DNA of 64,000 nucleotides, taken from contig NZ_JADMLH010000009.1 in NCBI RefSeq assembly GCF_016464385.1, forward strand, positions 262,775 to 326,774, given 5' to 3'. This document shows positions 39,883-47,522 of this stretch, piece by piece. The notes under the pieces are model-generated. The model had not been told where the DNA came from. It was given only the letters and a program-made list of their open reading frames with translations, and did not search any database. The DNA comes from Nucisporomicrobium flavum. Its GTDB lineage: Bacteria > Actinomycetota > Actinomycetes > Mycobacteriales > Micromonosporaceae. The position numbers and the translations under genes were made by a program. The first letter of the stretch is position 1; each line of letters opens with the position of its first letter.

Positions 39883-41022
39883 GTGTCCGACCGTCCGACA
39901 CCTGTGGGAGCGCTGCTGCGTGCGGCGCCGCCCGACCGGCTGCCCGAGGTGGCAGCCGAACACCTGCGCCGCCACCACGGCGCCGGCCGGGTCGAGGTGC
40001 TGCTCGGCGATCTCACCCTCACCGGCCTGCGCCCGCTGCTGGAGCCGGCCGGCCCGGCCGGCGACGCGCTCGCCGCCCGGTGCTTCGGCAGCCAGCGCCC
40101 CGTCGTCGGTGACACGTCCGGCAGCCGGTACGCGTACCTGCCGTTGAGCGTCTGGGGCGAGCGGCTCGGCGTGCTGTCCGTGCACACGTCGCTCCCCGCG
40201 GGCGCGGCGCTCACCGATCAGCTCAGCACCGTCGCCGACGAGCTCGCGGTGGCGTTGCGGGCCGCCGGCGCGGTCACCGACCGGTACCGGCGGGCCACCC
40301 GGCTGCAGCGCCTCACCATGGCCGCCGAGCTGCAGTGGGAGCTGCTGCCCGGCCGCTCCCTCGGTGACGAGCGGTTCCTCGTGGCGGGTCAGCTCGAACC
40401 GGCGTACGCGGTCTTCGGCGACCACTTCGACTGGGTGCTCGACGGCGACCGGCTCACCGTCACGGTGCTCAACGGGTACGGCGACGGCCTCGATGCCGCG
40501 GTGCTCACCACGGTCGCGGTCAACGCCATGCGCAACGCCCGCCGGGCCGGCGCCAACATCGTCGAGCAGGCCGAGCTGGCCTCCGACGCGCTGTACGCCC
40601 GCTACGGCGGCGCCGCGCACGCCGCCACCCTGCTGCTGGAGATCGACCTCGTCGGCGGCCGCGTCGAGGCCGTCGACGCCGGATCGCCCCGCGCCGTCAT
40701 CGCCCGGGAACGCGACTTCCACCCCGTCACCCTCGAGCAGCAGCTGCCGCTGGGCATGTTCGGCGACAGCCGCTACGAGACCCAGCGCTTCCTGCTCGAG
40801 CCCGGCGACCGGCTGCTCGTGGTCAGCGACGGCGTGCACGCCGCCACACCGGGCGGCCGGGCCCCGTACGGGGAGTCGGCTATGCTGGCCGCCTTGCGCC
40901 GGACGCGGCTGCAGCCCGCGACCGAGGCAGTGGGCACGGTGATGCGCGGCCTGCGCGACTACCACGCGGGAACGGACCCGGCCGACGACGCCGTCACCGT
41001 CTGCCTCGACTGGCGACGATGA
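39883..41022 (+). CDS. SpoIIE/RsbU-like PP2C phosphatase, atypical metal site
   Basis: This 379-residue protein has a GAF-like N-terminal part (residues 1-125, with RYAYLPLSVWGERLGVLSVHTS), a linker helix (RRATRLQRLTMAAELQWELLPG) and a PP2C-type SpoIIE domain (about 150-379). These phosphatases reactivate anti-anti-sigma factors. The first metal motif is GDHFDW (Asp180, Asp183). The second, normally GDVxGHGxxAA, reads LNGYGDGLDAA, with Asn197 where the metal-binding Asp is expected. C-terminal SDGV and DPADDAVTV are present. Activity may therefore be reduced or metal use altered. GGAGG precedes the GTG start at 39883. Confidence 0.8.
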   Translation: MSDRPTPVGALLRAAPPDRLPEVAAEHLRRHHGAGRVEVLLGDLTLTGLRPLLEPAGPAGDALAARCFGSQRPVVGDTSGSRYAYLPLSVWGERLGVLSVHTSLPAGAALTDQLSTVADELAVALRAAGAVTDRYRRATRLQRLTMAAELQWELLPGRSLGDERFLVAGQLEPAYAVFGDHFDWVLDGDRLTVTVLNGYGDGLDAAVLTTVAVNAMRNARRAGANIVEQAELASDALYARYGGAAHAATLLLEIDLVGGRVEAVDAGSPRAVIARERDFHPVTLEQQLPLGMFGDSRYETQRFLLEPGDRLLVVSDGVHAATPGGRAPYGESAMLAALRRTRLQPATEAVGTVMRGLRDYHAGTDPADDAVTVCLDWRR

Positions 41023-41091
41023 GGCTTGGCAACACCGCCGAATGGGTACGGCTCGCAACGCACTGAACCTTTCTGCGTACAGAGGACCGGC

Positions 41092-41556
41092 ATGGAGCGC
41101 GTCATGGACGTCGCGGCTGCGGTGGAGTCGACGGTGGAGTCGTTGCTGGGCATCTTCGAGAGCGCCCGGCTGGCCCAGTCGCCGGCCGTGCCGCCGGCCC
41201 AGCTGCGCGTGCTGACGATCATCAGCCGCAACGAGCACACGAACATGAGCCGCCTCGCGGAGGCGCTGCAGGTGGTGCCGTCGTCGGCGAGCCGCCTGTG
41301 CGACCGGCTGGAGGCGACCGGCCTGCTCCGCCGCGTGCCCGACCCGCGGGACCGGCGCGAGGTGCGGCTGCTGCCCACCCCGGCCGCCGACCGCCTGCTG
41401 CAGGAGCTGCGGGAGCGCCGGCAGGCCGCTCTGGCCGAGGTGCTCGAGCGGATGAACCCGGCCCGGCGGACCGAGCTCGTCCGGGCCCTCACGGCGTTCG
41501 ACTCCGCGGCGGTCGCCCTCGCCGCCGGGGACAGCGACGGGCTGCGTACGGCCTGA
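41092..41556 (+). CDS. MarR-family transcriptional regulator
   Basis: This 154-residue winged-helix regulator has PPAQLRVLTIISRNEHTNMSRLAEALQVVPSSASRLCDRLEATGLLRRVPDPRDRREVRLLPTPAA, which gives the recognition helix and the DxRDxR wing typical of MarR. Helices before and after form the dimer interface. AGAGGA lies 5 nt before the ATG at 41092; the ATG at 41104 is an alternative. It ends 34 nt before a leaderless LLM-oxidoreductase gene, which may be its target. The ligand is unknown. Confidence 0.85.
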   Translation: MERVMDVAAAVESTVESLLGIFESARLAQSPAVPPAQLRVLTIISRNEHTNMSRLAEALQVVPSSASRLCDRLEATGLLRRVPDPRDRREVRLLPTPAADRLLQELRERRQAALAEVLERMNPARRTELVRALTAFDSAAVALAAGDSDGLRTA

Positions 41557-41578
41557 CGGCTGCCCGCGCGCGCTGCGG

Positions 41579-41584
41579 TACGGT
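41579..41584 (+). promoter_or_regulatory. -10 element, leaderless start for LLM gene at 41591
   Basis: TACGGT, then CCCCCG, then ATG at 41591. There is no Shine-Dalgarno sequence. Confidence 0.45.
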
Positions 41585-41590
41585 CCCCCG

Positions 41591-42466
41591 ATGCGCATCG
41601 GCATCGTGATCCTTCCGGACGACCGCTGGTCCGTGGCCCGGCACCGGTGGCGCCGCGCGGAGGAGTACGGCTTCGACCACGCCTGGACGTACGACCACCT
41701 CGGCTGGCGCGACCTCGTCGACGGGCCGTGGTTCGACGCCGTGCCGACCCTGACCGCCGCGGCGACGGTGACCAGCCGCATCGGCCTCGGTACGTTCGTG
41801 GCGTCGCCGAACTTCCGCCATCCCGTGCACTTCGCCCGCGAGCTGACCGCCGTGGACGACATCTCCGACGGCCGTCTGCTGCTGGGGGTGGGTGCCGGCG
41901 GTACGGGCTTCGACGCGGACGTGCTCGGCGGCCCGGCGTTGACGCCCCGGCAGCGCGTCGACCGTTTCGCGGAGTTCCTCGAGCTGCTCGCCCGGCTGTT
42001 GCGGGAGGACCACGTCTCGTACGAGGGCGACCATTACCGGGCGGTGGACGCGCGGACGCTGCCGGGTCCGATTCAGCAGCCCCGGCCCCCGCTGCTCGTC
42101 GCGGCGAACGGGCCCCGCGCGCTCGCGCTGGCCGCCCGGTACGGCGACGGCTGGGTCACCACGGGCGGGCAGGGCCTGGACGACGCGGACGCCTGGTGGC
42201 ATTCCGTCCGCGAGGTGAGCGCCCGCTTCGACGCGGCAGTGGAGAAGGGCGGCCGTACGGTTCCGCGGCGCATTCTGAACCTGGACTCCTCGCCGGTGTA
42301 CTCACTGAGCAGTCCGGATGCGTTCGAGGACGCGGTGGGCCGTGCGCGGGAGCTCGGATTCACCGACGTGCTGTCGCATTGGCCACGGGCCTCGAGCTGG
42401 TACGCCGGCGACGAGAAGGTGCTGGAAAGTGTGGCGCCGATGCTGCAGCGGCTGCGGGCATCGTGA
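41591..42466 (+). CDS. LLM-class F420-dependent oxidoreductase
   Basis: This 291-residue luciferase-like TIM-barrel protein has MRIGIVILPDDRW, YGFDHAWTYDHLGWRDLVDGPWFDAVPTLTAAA, LGTFVASPNFRHPVHFARELTAVDDISDGRLLLGVGAGGTGFDADVLGG and LLVAANGPRALALAARYGDGWVTTG. The patterns fit F420-dependent members rather than bacterial luciferase. The reaction is unknown. It is preceded by a MarR gene and seems to have its own leaderless promoter. The hairpin at 42640-42681 separates it from lsr2. Confidence 0.85.
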   Translation: MRIGIVILPDDRWSVARHRWRRAEEYGFDHAWTYDHLGWRDLVDGPWFDAVPTLTAAATVTSRIGLGTFVASPNFRHPVHFARELTAVDDISDGRLLLGVGAGGTGFDADVLGGPALTPRQRVDRFAEFLELLARLLREDHVSYEGDHYRAVDARTLPGPIQQPRPPLLVAANGPRALALAARYGDGWVTTGGQGLDDADAWWHSVREVSARFDAAVEKGGRTVPRRILNLDSSPVYSLSSPDAFEDAVGRARELGFTDVLSHWPRASSWYAGDEKVLESVAPMLQRLRAS

Positions 42467-42639
42467 AGCGCGGGGCCGAAAGGGCCGGAAATCTTACGAG
42501 TACAGGACTTTCTGCGTAGGACCCGGGCCGGCGGTTTCGTGCCCGGCGGGCGAGGGCTTTGCGCCGGATCCGCAGCACACCGGCAATAGCCCTTCCGGTG
42601 AGCGCCGCCGATAACGCACCGCGGGGCGGGCGGACAGAC

Positions 42640-42681
42640 GATTCCCCACCGGTCGGCCTCGCGGCCGGCCGATGGGGAATC
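42640..42681. terminator. Long hairpin terminator after lsr2
   Basis: Nineteen-base arms at 42640-42658 and 42663-42681 pair except for one C/A mismatch and one G/U pair, around a TCGC loop. The outer helix is GATTCCCC/GGGGAATC. It lies 6 nt past the lsr2 stop codon and may also stop transcription from the LLM gene. The rest of 42467-42639 shows no gene. Confidence 0.7.
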
Positions 42682-42687
42682 ACTCGC

Positions 42688-43035
42688 TCAACGCCCGTGT
42701 GCCGCCCGGTACGCGCTGCTGACGCTCGCCGGGATGCGGCCCCGTTCGGAGATCTGGTGGCCGTTGCGGGCCGCCCACTCCCGGATGAGCCTGTTCTCAT
42801 CGCGGCTTCCCGCCGTGCGCGCAGGCGCCGGACGGGCAGTGCCACGCCCCGATCCGGAACGGCCGATTCGCGTACCCGCATTGATGAACGGATCCAGGGC
42901 CTTGCGCAGCTTGCCGGCATTGGCCTCGGACAGATCGATGGTGTACGCCGTGCCGTCGAGACTGAACTCGACCGTACGATCGGCCGGCTTTCCGTCGAGG
43001 TCGTCGATGAGGGTGGTGATTACCTGCCGCGCCAT
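42688..43035 (-). CDS. lsr2: Nucleoid-associated protein Lsr2
   Basis: Lsr2 is an H-NS-like xenogeneic silencer that bridges AT-rich DNA. The 115-residue protein has the N-terminal dimerisation domain (MARQVITTLIDDLDGKPADRTVEFSLDGTAYTIDLSEANAGKLRKALDPFI), a flexible Arg/Ser/Gly/Ala linker and a C-terminal DNA-binding domain with IREWAARNGHQISERGRIPASVSSAYRAAH. The RGR-type minor-groove hook is ERGRIP. Length and layout match actinobacterial Lsr2. AGGAG precedes the ATG. The 300 bp upstream contain AT-rich pockets unusual for this genome, as expected if Lsr2 binds its own promoter. Confidence 0.95.
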   Translation of the reverse strand: MARQVITTLIDDLDGKPADRTVEFSLDGTAYTIDLSEANAGKLRKALDPFINAGTRIGRSGSGRGTARPAPARTAGSRDENRLIREWAARNGHQISERGRIPASVSSAYRAAHGR

Positions 43036-43200
43036 AACGACTCCTGAGGGGAAATCCGAAGAACCGGGGTCAGTCTGGCGTGTCCGGCGCGGTGCGCGCA
43101 ACAGTTCTCCCGGATTTCACAGCATATCGCGCACGCCGGGCAATAATCGGGGCGTGGGCCTCACTAAATGCAACCACGCTATTCCACGCGGCTGTACCTA
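43036..43200 (-). promoter_or_regulatory. AT-rich upstream region of lsr2
   Basis: Within this intergenic stretch are minus-strand hexamers GATTAT and TATGCT that could serve as -10 elements, and several A/T runs stand out against the GC-rich background. No single promoter is clear. Autoregulation by Lsr2 is plausible but inferred. Confidence 0.3.
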
Positions 43201-43319
43201 TTCACGACGGTCGAGGCCCCGCGGGCGGCCCGCGCGCCGGTCCGGCCCGGGTGCCGCCGGTGAATGGCGCCCCGCGGCGAGGTGCAAAACCCCGGTGGGC
43301 GGAGGGCCTCCCGGGCCGT

Positions 43320-43325
43320 TAGGGT
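43320..43325 (+). promoter_or_regulatory. -10 element, leaderless start for gene at 43333
   Basis: TAGGGT, then CGTCGCC, then ATG at 43333. There is no Shine-Dalgarno sequence. Confidence 0.45.
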
Positions 43326-43332
43326 CGTCGCC

Positions 43333-43812
43333 ATGGACGCCGACGACGACCGTGCCGCCCCGCACGCGAGCGACCGGCGCACCGGTGGGCCGGACGCCGG
43401 CTGGCACGAACAGCGCCGGCAGGCCGTCGCCGGCCACGCCGCCGCGCTCGACGCCGCCCGGGCTGCCGAGGCGGGCCGGGCCGCGGAACTGCTGGCGGGT
43501 TTTGTCCGGCGCGCCGCCGAGGCGGGACTCCCCCCGGGCCCGCTGCGGGCGGTGTCGTTCGACGGCCGGTCCACGTACCGCACCTCGCTGCGCGGCTGGT
43601 ATCTGAAGGCCAACCGGTCCGTGGCCGTGGGCGAGGACGGCCAGTACTACGTCCTGAACGTGCCCTCGTCGCTACGGGCCCGGTTCTCGGGCGCCGACGT
43701 GCAGCCCAGCACCCCCCGGCTGGTGGTCGGCGCGGGTGGCGGCGACGGCGAGACCATCCCCCTGGCGGACCTGCTGGACCGCCGGCTGACCGCAGGAGTC
43801 GTCTGGCCGTGA
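43333..43812 (+). CDS. Hypothetical protein coupled to D,D-carboxypeptidase gene
   Basis: This 159-residue soluble protein has an acidic/Ala-rich helical N-terminal half (HEQRRQAVAGHAAALDAARAAEAGRAAELLAGFVRRAAEAGL). The compact C-terminal half has SFDGRSTYRTSLRGWYLKANRSVAVGEDGQYYVLNVPSSL and IPLADLLDRRL. I recognise no named family. Its TGA overlaps the GTG start of the carboxypeptidase gene by 4 nt, so it may have a cell-wall-related role; this is context only. A TAGGGT hexamer 7 nt before the ATG suggests a leaderless message. Confidence 0.65.
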   Translation: MDADDDRAAPHASDRRTGGPDAGWHEQRRQAVAGHAAALDAARAAEAGRAAELLAGFVRRAAEAGLPPGPLRAVSFDGRSTYRTSLRGWYLKANRSVAVGEDGQYYVLNVPSSLRARFSGADVQPSTPRLVVGAGGGDGETIPLADLLDRRLTAGVVWP

Positions 43813-45173
43813 GCCTCCGTTCCACGACCCGGCGCCGCGTCCTGGCGAGCCTCACCGCCGCCGTCGCGATGGGCGCCACGGCCCTCACCGGGCCCGTCGC
43901 CTCCGCACCCGCCGCGGCCGCTCCGCGCACGGCCGGGACGCGCGCGGCCGAGAAGCAGGCGGCCGTGACGTCGGCCCAGGCGGCCCGGGCCGCGACCGTT
44001 GCCTGCCCGAAGCCGGACGTGAAGCCGCCGCCCGGCCGGCCGCCGCGGCCGACCCCGCCCAAGGACGACCCGGTGCTGCGGGCCGTCGGCGGCGACGCGC
44101 TGGCCACCGACGGGCTCGTCGTCCCGCAGGGCGCGCGGCGGCCACCGGCGCTGACAGCCACCAGCTGGCTGGTCGCCGACCTCGACACCGGCGAGGTGCT
44201 CGGCGGGTGCGGGCCGCACGTGTACGGCACCCCGGCCAGCGTGCAGAAGATGCTGCTCGCCGCCACGGTCATGGACAAGCTCGACCCGAAGAAGACGATC
44301 ACGGTCACCGACGGCGACCTGGCGATCGAACCGGGCAGCTCGGCGGTCGGCCTGCTCAAGGGCGGCAAGTACACGATCGCGACGCTGTGGCTCGGGCTGC
44401 TGCTGAACTCCGGCAACGAGGCCGCCAACGCGCTCGCCCGGCTCGGCGGCGGCAAAGGCGGCGTCCCGGCCACGGTGGCGGCCATGAACGCCGAGGCGAA
44501 GCGGCTGGGCGCGTACCAGACGCACGCGGTTACCCCCTCCGGCCTGGACGGGCCCGGGCAGTTCACCAGCGCGTACGACCTCGCGCTCATCGCCCGCAAG
44601 TGCTTCGCCAACGCCGACTTCCGCCGGTACGCGCTGACCCGCAACACCCAGATCCCCGCCCAGAAGCACCTGAAGAAGGGCGGGTTCCAGATCCAGAACG
44701 AGAACAAGCTGATCTTCAACTACCCGGGTGCGCTCGGCGGCAAGACCGGCTTCACCAAGCTCGCCCGGCACAGCTACGTCGGCGCGGCGCAGCGCGGCGG
44801 ACGGCGGCTGGTGGCGACGCTGCTCGGCGCGGAGGCCAGCCCGCTGCGCGGGTGGCAGCAGGGCGCGGCCCTGCTGGACTGGGGTTTCTCGCTGCCCAAG
44901 GACGCGTCGGTCGGCAAGCTGGTCGAACCGGACGGCAAGGACGCGAAGGGTACGGCCGCAGACACGGAAGCCGCCCCCGCGGGCCCCGCCCCGGGCGGCA
45001 CCCACCGCGCGGCACCGGCCGCCGCCCGGACCGCCTCCACGCCCGGCCTCTCCCTGGGTGCGGCCGCCGCCATCGCGGTGATCCTGGCCGGCACCCCGCT
45101 GCTGCTGCTCCTCACCCAGCGGCGCCGGCACCGCGTCCGCCGCCGGCCGCGGAACCGCCCGCAGGCCTCCTGA
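43809..45173 (+). CDS. D-alanyl-D-alanine carboxypeptidase (S11), C-terminally anchored
   Basis: This 454-residue penicillin-binding protein of the DacA/S11 type has a signal peptide (cleavage near ASAPAAAAP) and a Pro-rich linker. The catalytic domain (about 110-370) has SxxK in TPASVQKML, SxN in LLNSGNEAANAL and KTG in GGKTGFTKLARHSY. A low-complexity stretch follows, then a membrane helix (AAAIAVILAGTPLLLLL) and a basic tail RRRHRVRRRPRNR. It trims the terminal D-Ala of peptidoglycan stem peptides outside the membrane. The GTG start overlaps the preceding gene's stop, so the two are translated together. Confidence 0.9.
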   Translation: MSLRSTTRRRVLASLTAAVAMGATALTGPVASAPAAAAPRTAGTRAAEKQAAVTSAQAARAATVACPKPDVKPPPGRPPRPTPPKDDPVLRAVGGDALATDGLVVPQGARRPPALTATSWLVADLDTGEVLGGCGPHVYGTPASVQKMLLAATVMDKLDPKKTITVTDGDLAIEPGSSAVGLLKGGKYTIATLWLGLLLNSGNEAANALARLGGGKGGVPATVAAMNAEAKRLGAYQTHAVTPSGLDGPGQFTSAYDLALIARKCFANADFRRYALTRNTQIPAQKHLKKGGFQIQNENKLIFNYPGALGGKTGFTKLARHSYVGAAQRGGRRLVATLLGAEASPLRGWQQGAALLDWGFSLPKDASVGKLVEPDGKDAKGTAADTEAAPAGPAPGGTHRAAPAAARTASTPGLSLGAAAAIAVILAGTPLLLLLTQRRRHRVRRRPRNRPQAS

Positions 45174-45181
45174 CGCGGGGG

Positions 45182-45679
45182 CTACGCCACGAGCAGGCCG
45201 ACGACCCAGATCACCGCGATGCCGAGCGCCGCGGCGAGCTCGACCAGCATCGACAGCCCCACCGCGGTGAGCGCCTGACGGGTCGACGGCCACGCCGCGC
45301 CCGGGCCGAGGCGGGCCCGTTCGGCGAGGAACAGGCCGAGCACGAAGCCCAGCACCAGGCCCACCACCGGCACCACGAAGAAGCCCACCACGCCCAGCAG
45401 CCCACCGGCGATCAGCGAGGAGGTGGGCACGCCGGTGCTCTTGAGGCGGCGGCCGGGCCACAGGTACTTGACGACCGTGCCGCCGACGGCCACGAGCGTC
45501 GCGAGGGCCAGAACCACCCACCGCGCCCCGCCCGCGTCGCCCAGCAGCGCCCACAGCAGCACCGCCGCCCAGCACAGCAGCAGCCCCGGCAGGACCGGGA
45601 TCAGCACGCCGAGGACGCCGACCGTCATCGCGATCCCCGCGATGAGGGTGACGGTCGTACCGGTGTCGGAGAGATCCAT
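45182..45679 (-). CDS. DUF456-like small membrane protein
   Basis: This 165-residue, very hydrophobic protein has about four to five helices. It contains VGVLGVLIPVLPGLLLCWAAVLLWALL, PTSSLIAGGLLGVVGFFVVPVVGLVLGFVLGLFLAE and a C-terminal SMLVELAAALGIAVIWVVGLL. The two glycine-rich VGxxGxxxP repeats are the signature of DUF456 proteins, whose function is not known. The ATG at 45679 is chosen since the protein-like sequence begins at MDLSDTG. It is convergent with the carboxypeptidase gene, with stops 9 nt apart. Confidence 0.75.
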   Translation of the reverse strand: MDLSDTGTTVTLIAGIAMTVGVLGVLIPVLPGLLLCWAAVLLWALLGDAGGARWVVLALATLVAVGGTVVKYLWPGRRLKSTGVPTSSLIAGGLLGVVGFFVVPVVGLVLGFVLGLFLAERARLGPGAAWPSTRQALTAVGLSMLVELAAALGIAVIWVVGLLVA

Positions 45680-45787
45680 GTGACCACCCTGCCGCAGCCG
45701 GGCCACAACCCTCAACCGCAGCGCCGTCCGGCCGATGGACACTCAGCGTCGCCGACCGCGGCGACGAGGTGAACCGAGGAGGTGGGT

Positions 45788-46435
45788 ATGGCGCGCAGTG
45801 TCCTGGCCGTCGGTGCCCGCCCCGGGGATCTGGAGTCCGGTTGCGCCGGCACCCTCGCCGCGCACCGAGCGGCCGGCGATTCGGTGACCATGCTGGTGCT
45901 GTCCTGCGACGGTGCCGACGATCCGGGTACGCGGCACACGGAAGCCGCCGCCCGCACGCTGGACTGCCTGCTCGTGTGGGGCCCGGAGGCGGCCGAGCGC
46001 CGCCGGGGCCCGGAGCGCCGGGGTCAGGTCCGGGGCACCGGCGACCGCCGGCTGCGCCGAACCCCGCCCGGAGAGGGCTGGGACGGTGCCGCGATCGCCG
46101 CGATCGAGAACGTGCTCACCGGGGTGGACGCCGACGTGATCTATGTGCCCGCCCCCGGCGACCCGGACGCCGAGCGCCGGGCCGCGGCCGTCGCCACGCT
46201 CTCCGCGGCGCGGCACAGCGCCCGGATATTGCACTACGCCGGCGAGTCCGCCGCCCGCTTCGACCCGACGGTGTTCGTCGACATCACCGCGTACCTGGAC
46301 CGCAAGCTCGCCGTGGTCACCGACCCGGAGCTGGCCACCGCGACGGCCCGGCACCTGGGTGCCCGGGCCCGGGTCCGCTACGCCGAGGCGTTCGTCCCCG
46401 AGCGCTTCGTCTGGGACGTCGCCGGCGCCCGCTGA
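45788..46435 (+). CDS. PIG-L/LmbE-like protein with degenerate active site
   Basis: This 215-residue protein has the PIG-L deacetylase fold pattern: a first strand and loop SVLAVGARPGDLESGCAGTLAAHRAAGDSVTMLVLSCDG, and later VIYVPAPGDPDAERRAAAVAT followed by VDITAYLDRKLAVV. Active relatives such as MshB use AHPDDE (zinc His, catalytic Asp, zinc Asp) and a later DPNHPDH-type His. Here the first motif reads ARPGDL and the second GDPDAE, so the first zinc His, the catalytic base and the second-motif His appear lost. It is probably a pseudo-enzyme or has a changed function. GGAGG precedes the ATG. Confidence 0.75.
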   Translation: MARSVLAVGARPGDLESGCAGTLAAHRAAGDSVTMLVLSCDGADDPGTRHTEAAARTLDCLLVWGPEAAERRRGPERRGQVRGTGDRRLRRTPPGEGWDGAAIAAIENVLTGVDADVIYVPAPGDPDAERRAAAVATLSAARHSARILHYAGESAARFDPTVFVDITAYLDRKLAVVTDPELATATARHLGARARVRYAEAFVPERFVWDVAGAR

Positions 46436-46558
46436 CGAAGCAACCGCGCAGCAACGTTCCGCAACCGGAACCTGTACCCGCAGTCACCCAGAGTTTCCCC
46501 TTGTCAGCCGGTGCCGCCCACCAGCCACGGGCCACCGACAACAACCGGGGGAAACGAC

Positions 46559-47467
46559 ATGACCAGCACCATGACGACCGCTGCCGACTGCGACGCCGCC
46601 GACACGACCGCCGTGCCGGCCCTGTCCGCCGCCGAGCAGGAGGAGCTGATCCGTACGCACATGCCGCTGGTCGGCCACCTCGTGCGTGACATGCTCACCC
46701 GCATCCCGAACCACATCCACCGCGACGACCTGACCAGCGCCGGACTGCACGCGCTCGTCACCGCGGCCCGTGGCTGGGACCCCGAGCGCGGCATCCCCTT
46801 CCACCGCTTCGCGACGACGCGCATCCGCGGCGCGATCCTCGACGAGCTGCGTTCGCTGGACTGGGCCACCCGCTCGGTGCGCAGCAAGGCCCGCGCCACC
46901 GACACCACCCGGCAGAACCTCACCACCACGCTCGGGCGTACGCCGACGACCGAAGAGCTGGCGCAGGCGCTGGGCACCACCACCACGGACCTGCACCAGA
47001 CCGACAACGACGTGCAGCGCGCCACCGTCCTGTCGCTGCAGGGCTTCACCACCAGCAGCGCCGACGACCTGGTCACCGAGCGCACGCCGGGGCCGGAGGA
47101 GATGCTGATCCGCCGCGAGCAGATCGGCTACCTGCACCACGCGATCGGCTCGCTGCCGGAGCGGCTGCAGCTCGTCATCACCGAGTACTTCCTCAAGGAG
47201 CGCCCGATGGCGGACATCGCCGCCGAGCTGGGCGTCACCGAGAGCCGCATCTCGCAGCTGCGCGCCGAGGCGCTGTCGCTGCTCAAGGACGGCATCAACA
47301 CGCACCTCGACCCGCACCTGGCGCCGGTGCCGGAGAACCCGGAGAGCATCACGGCGCGCCGCCGGGCGAGCTACTACGCGTCGATCGCCGGCAACACGAA
47401 CATGCACTCGCGGCTGGCCCTGACCAACGCGCACGGGCTCAGCCCGTACGCCAAGGGTGCCGCGTGA
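46559..47467 (+). CDS. FliA/WhiG-type sigma factor (paralog 1)
   Basis: This 302-residue sigma70-family group 3 factor has region 2 (IRTHMPLVGHLVRDMLTRIPNHIHRDDLTSAGLHALVTAARGWDPERGIPFHRFATTRIRGAILDELRSLDWATRSVR) and region 3 (LTTTLGRTPTTEELAQALG). Region 4 contains LPERLQLVITEYFLKERPMADIAAELGVTESRISQLRAEALSLLKDG. A further 60-residue tail (ARRRASYYASIAG ... RLALTNAHGLSPYA) is shared with the paralog at 50647. Group 3 factors of this type drive flagellar, sporulation or sporangium genes. GGGGGAAA precedes the ATG. A strong hairpin follows. Confidence 0.88.
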   Translation: MTSTMTTAADCDAADTTAVPALSAAEQEELIRTHMPLVGHLVRDMLTRIPNHIHRDDLTSAGLHALVTAARGWDPERGIPFHRFATTRIRGAILDELRSLDWATRSVRSKARATDTTRQNLTTTLGRTPTTEELAQALGTTTTDLHQTDNDVQRATVLSLQGFTTSSADDLVTERTPGPEEMLIRREQIGYLHHAIGSLPERLQLVITEYFLKERPMADIAAELGVTESRISQLRAEALSLLKDGINTHLDPHLAPVPENPESITARRRASYYASIAGNTNMHSRLALTNAHGLSPYAKGAA

Positions 47468-47481
47468 CGCTTCAGCGGTGA

Positions 47482-47516
47482 CGAGGGGGCCGGCGCGCAC
47501 AGCGCCGGCCCCCTCG
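47482..47516. terminator. Bidirectional terminator between sigma gene and helD
   Basis: CGAGGGGGCCGGCGC (47482-47496) pairs perfectly over 15 bp with GCGCCGGCCCCCTCG (47502-47516), with a 5-nt loop. It is the strongest stem I found in the window. Confidence 0.85.
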
Positions 47517-47522
47517 CGCGTC

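Noticed and set aside
41069..42518. CTTTCTGCGTA occurs both upstream of the MarR gene (41069-41079) and after the LLM gene (42508-42518)
   Set aside because: An 11-base match is expected many times by chance in 64 kb, and neither copy is a clear palindrome.
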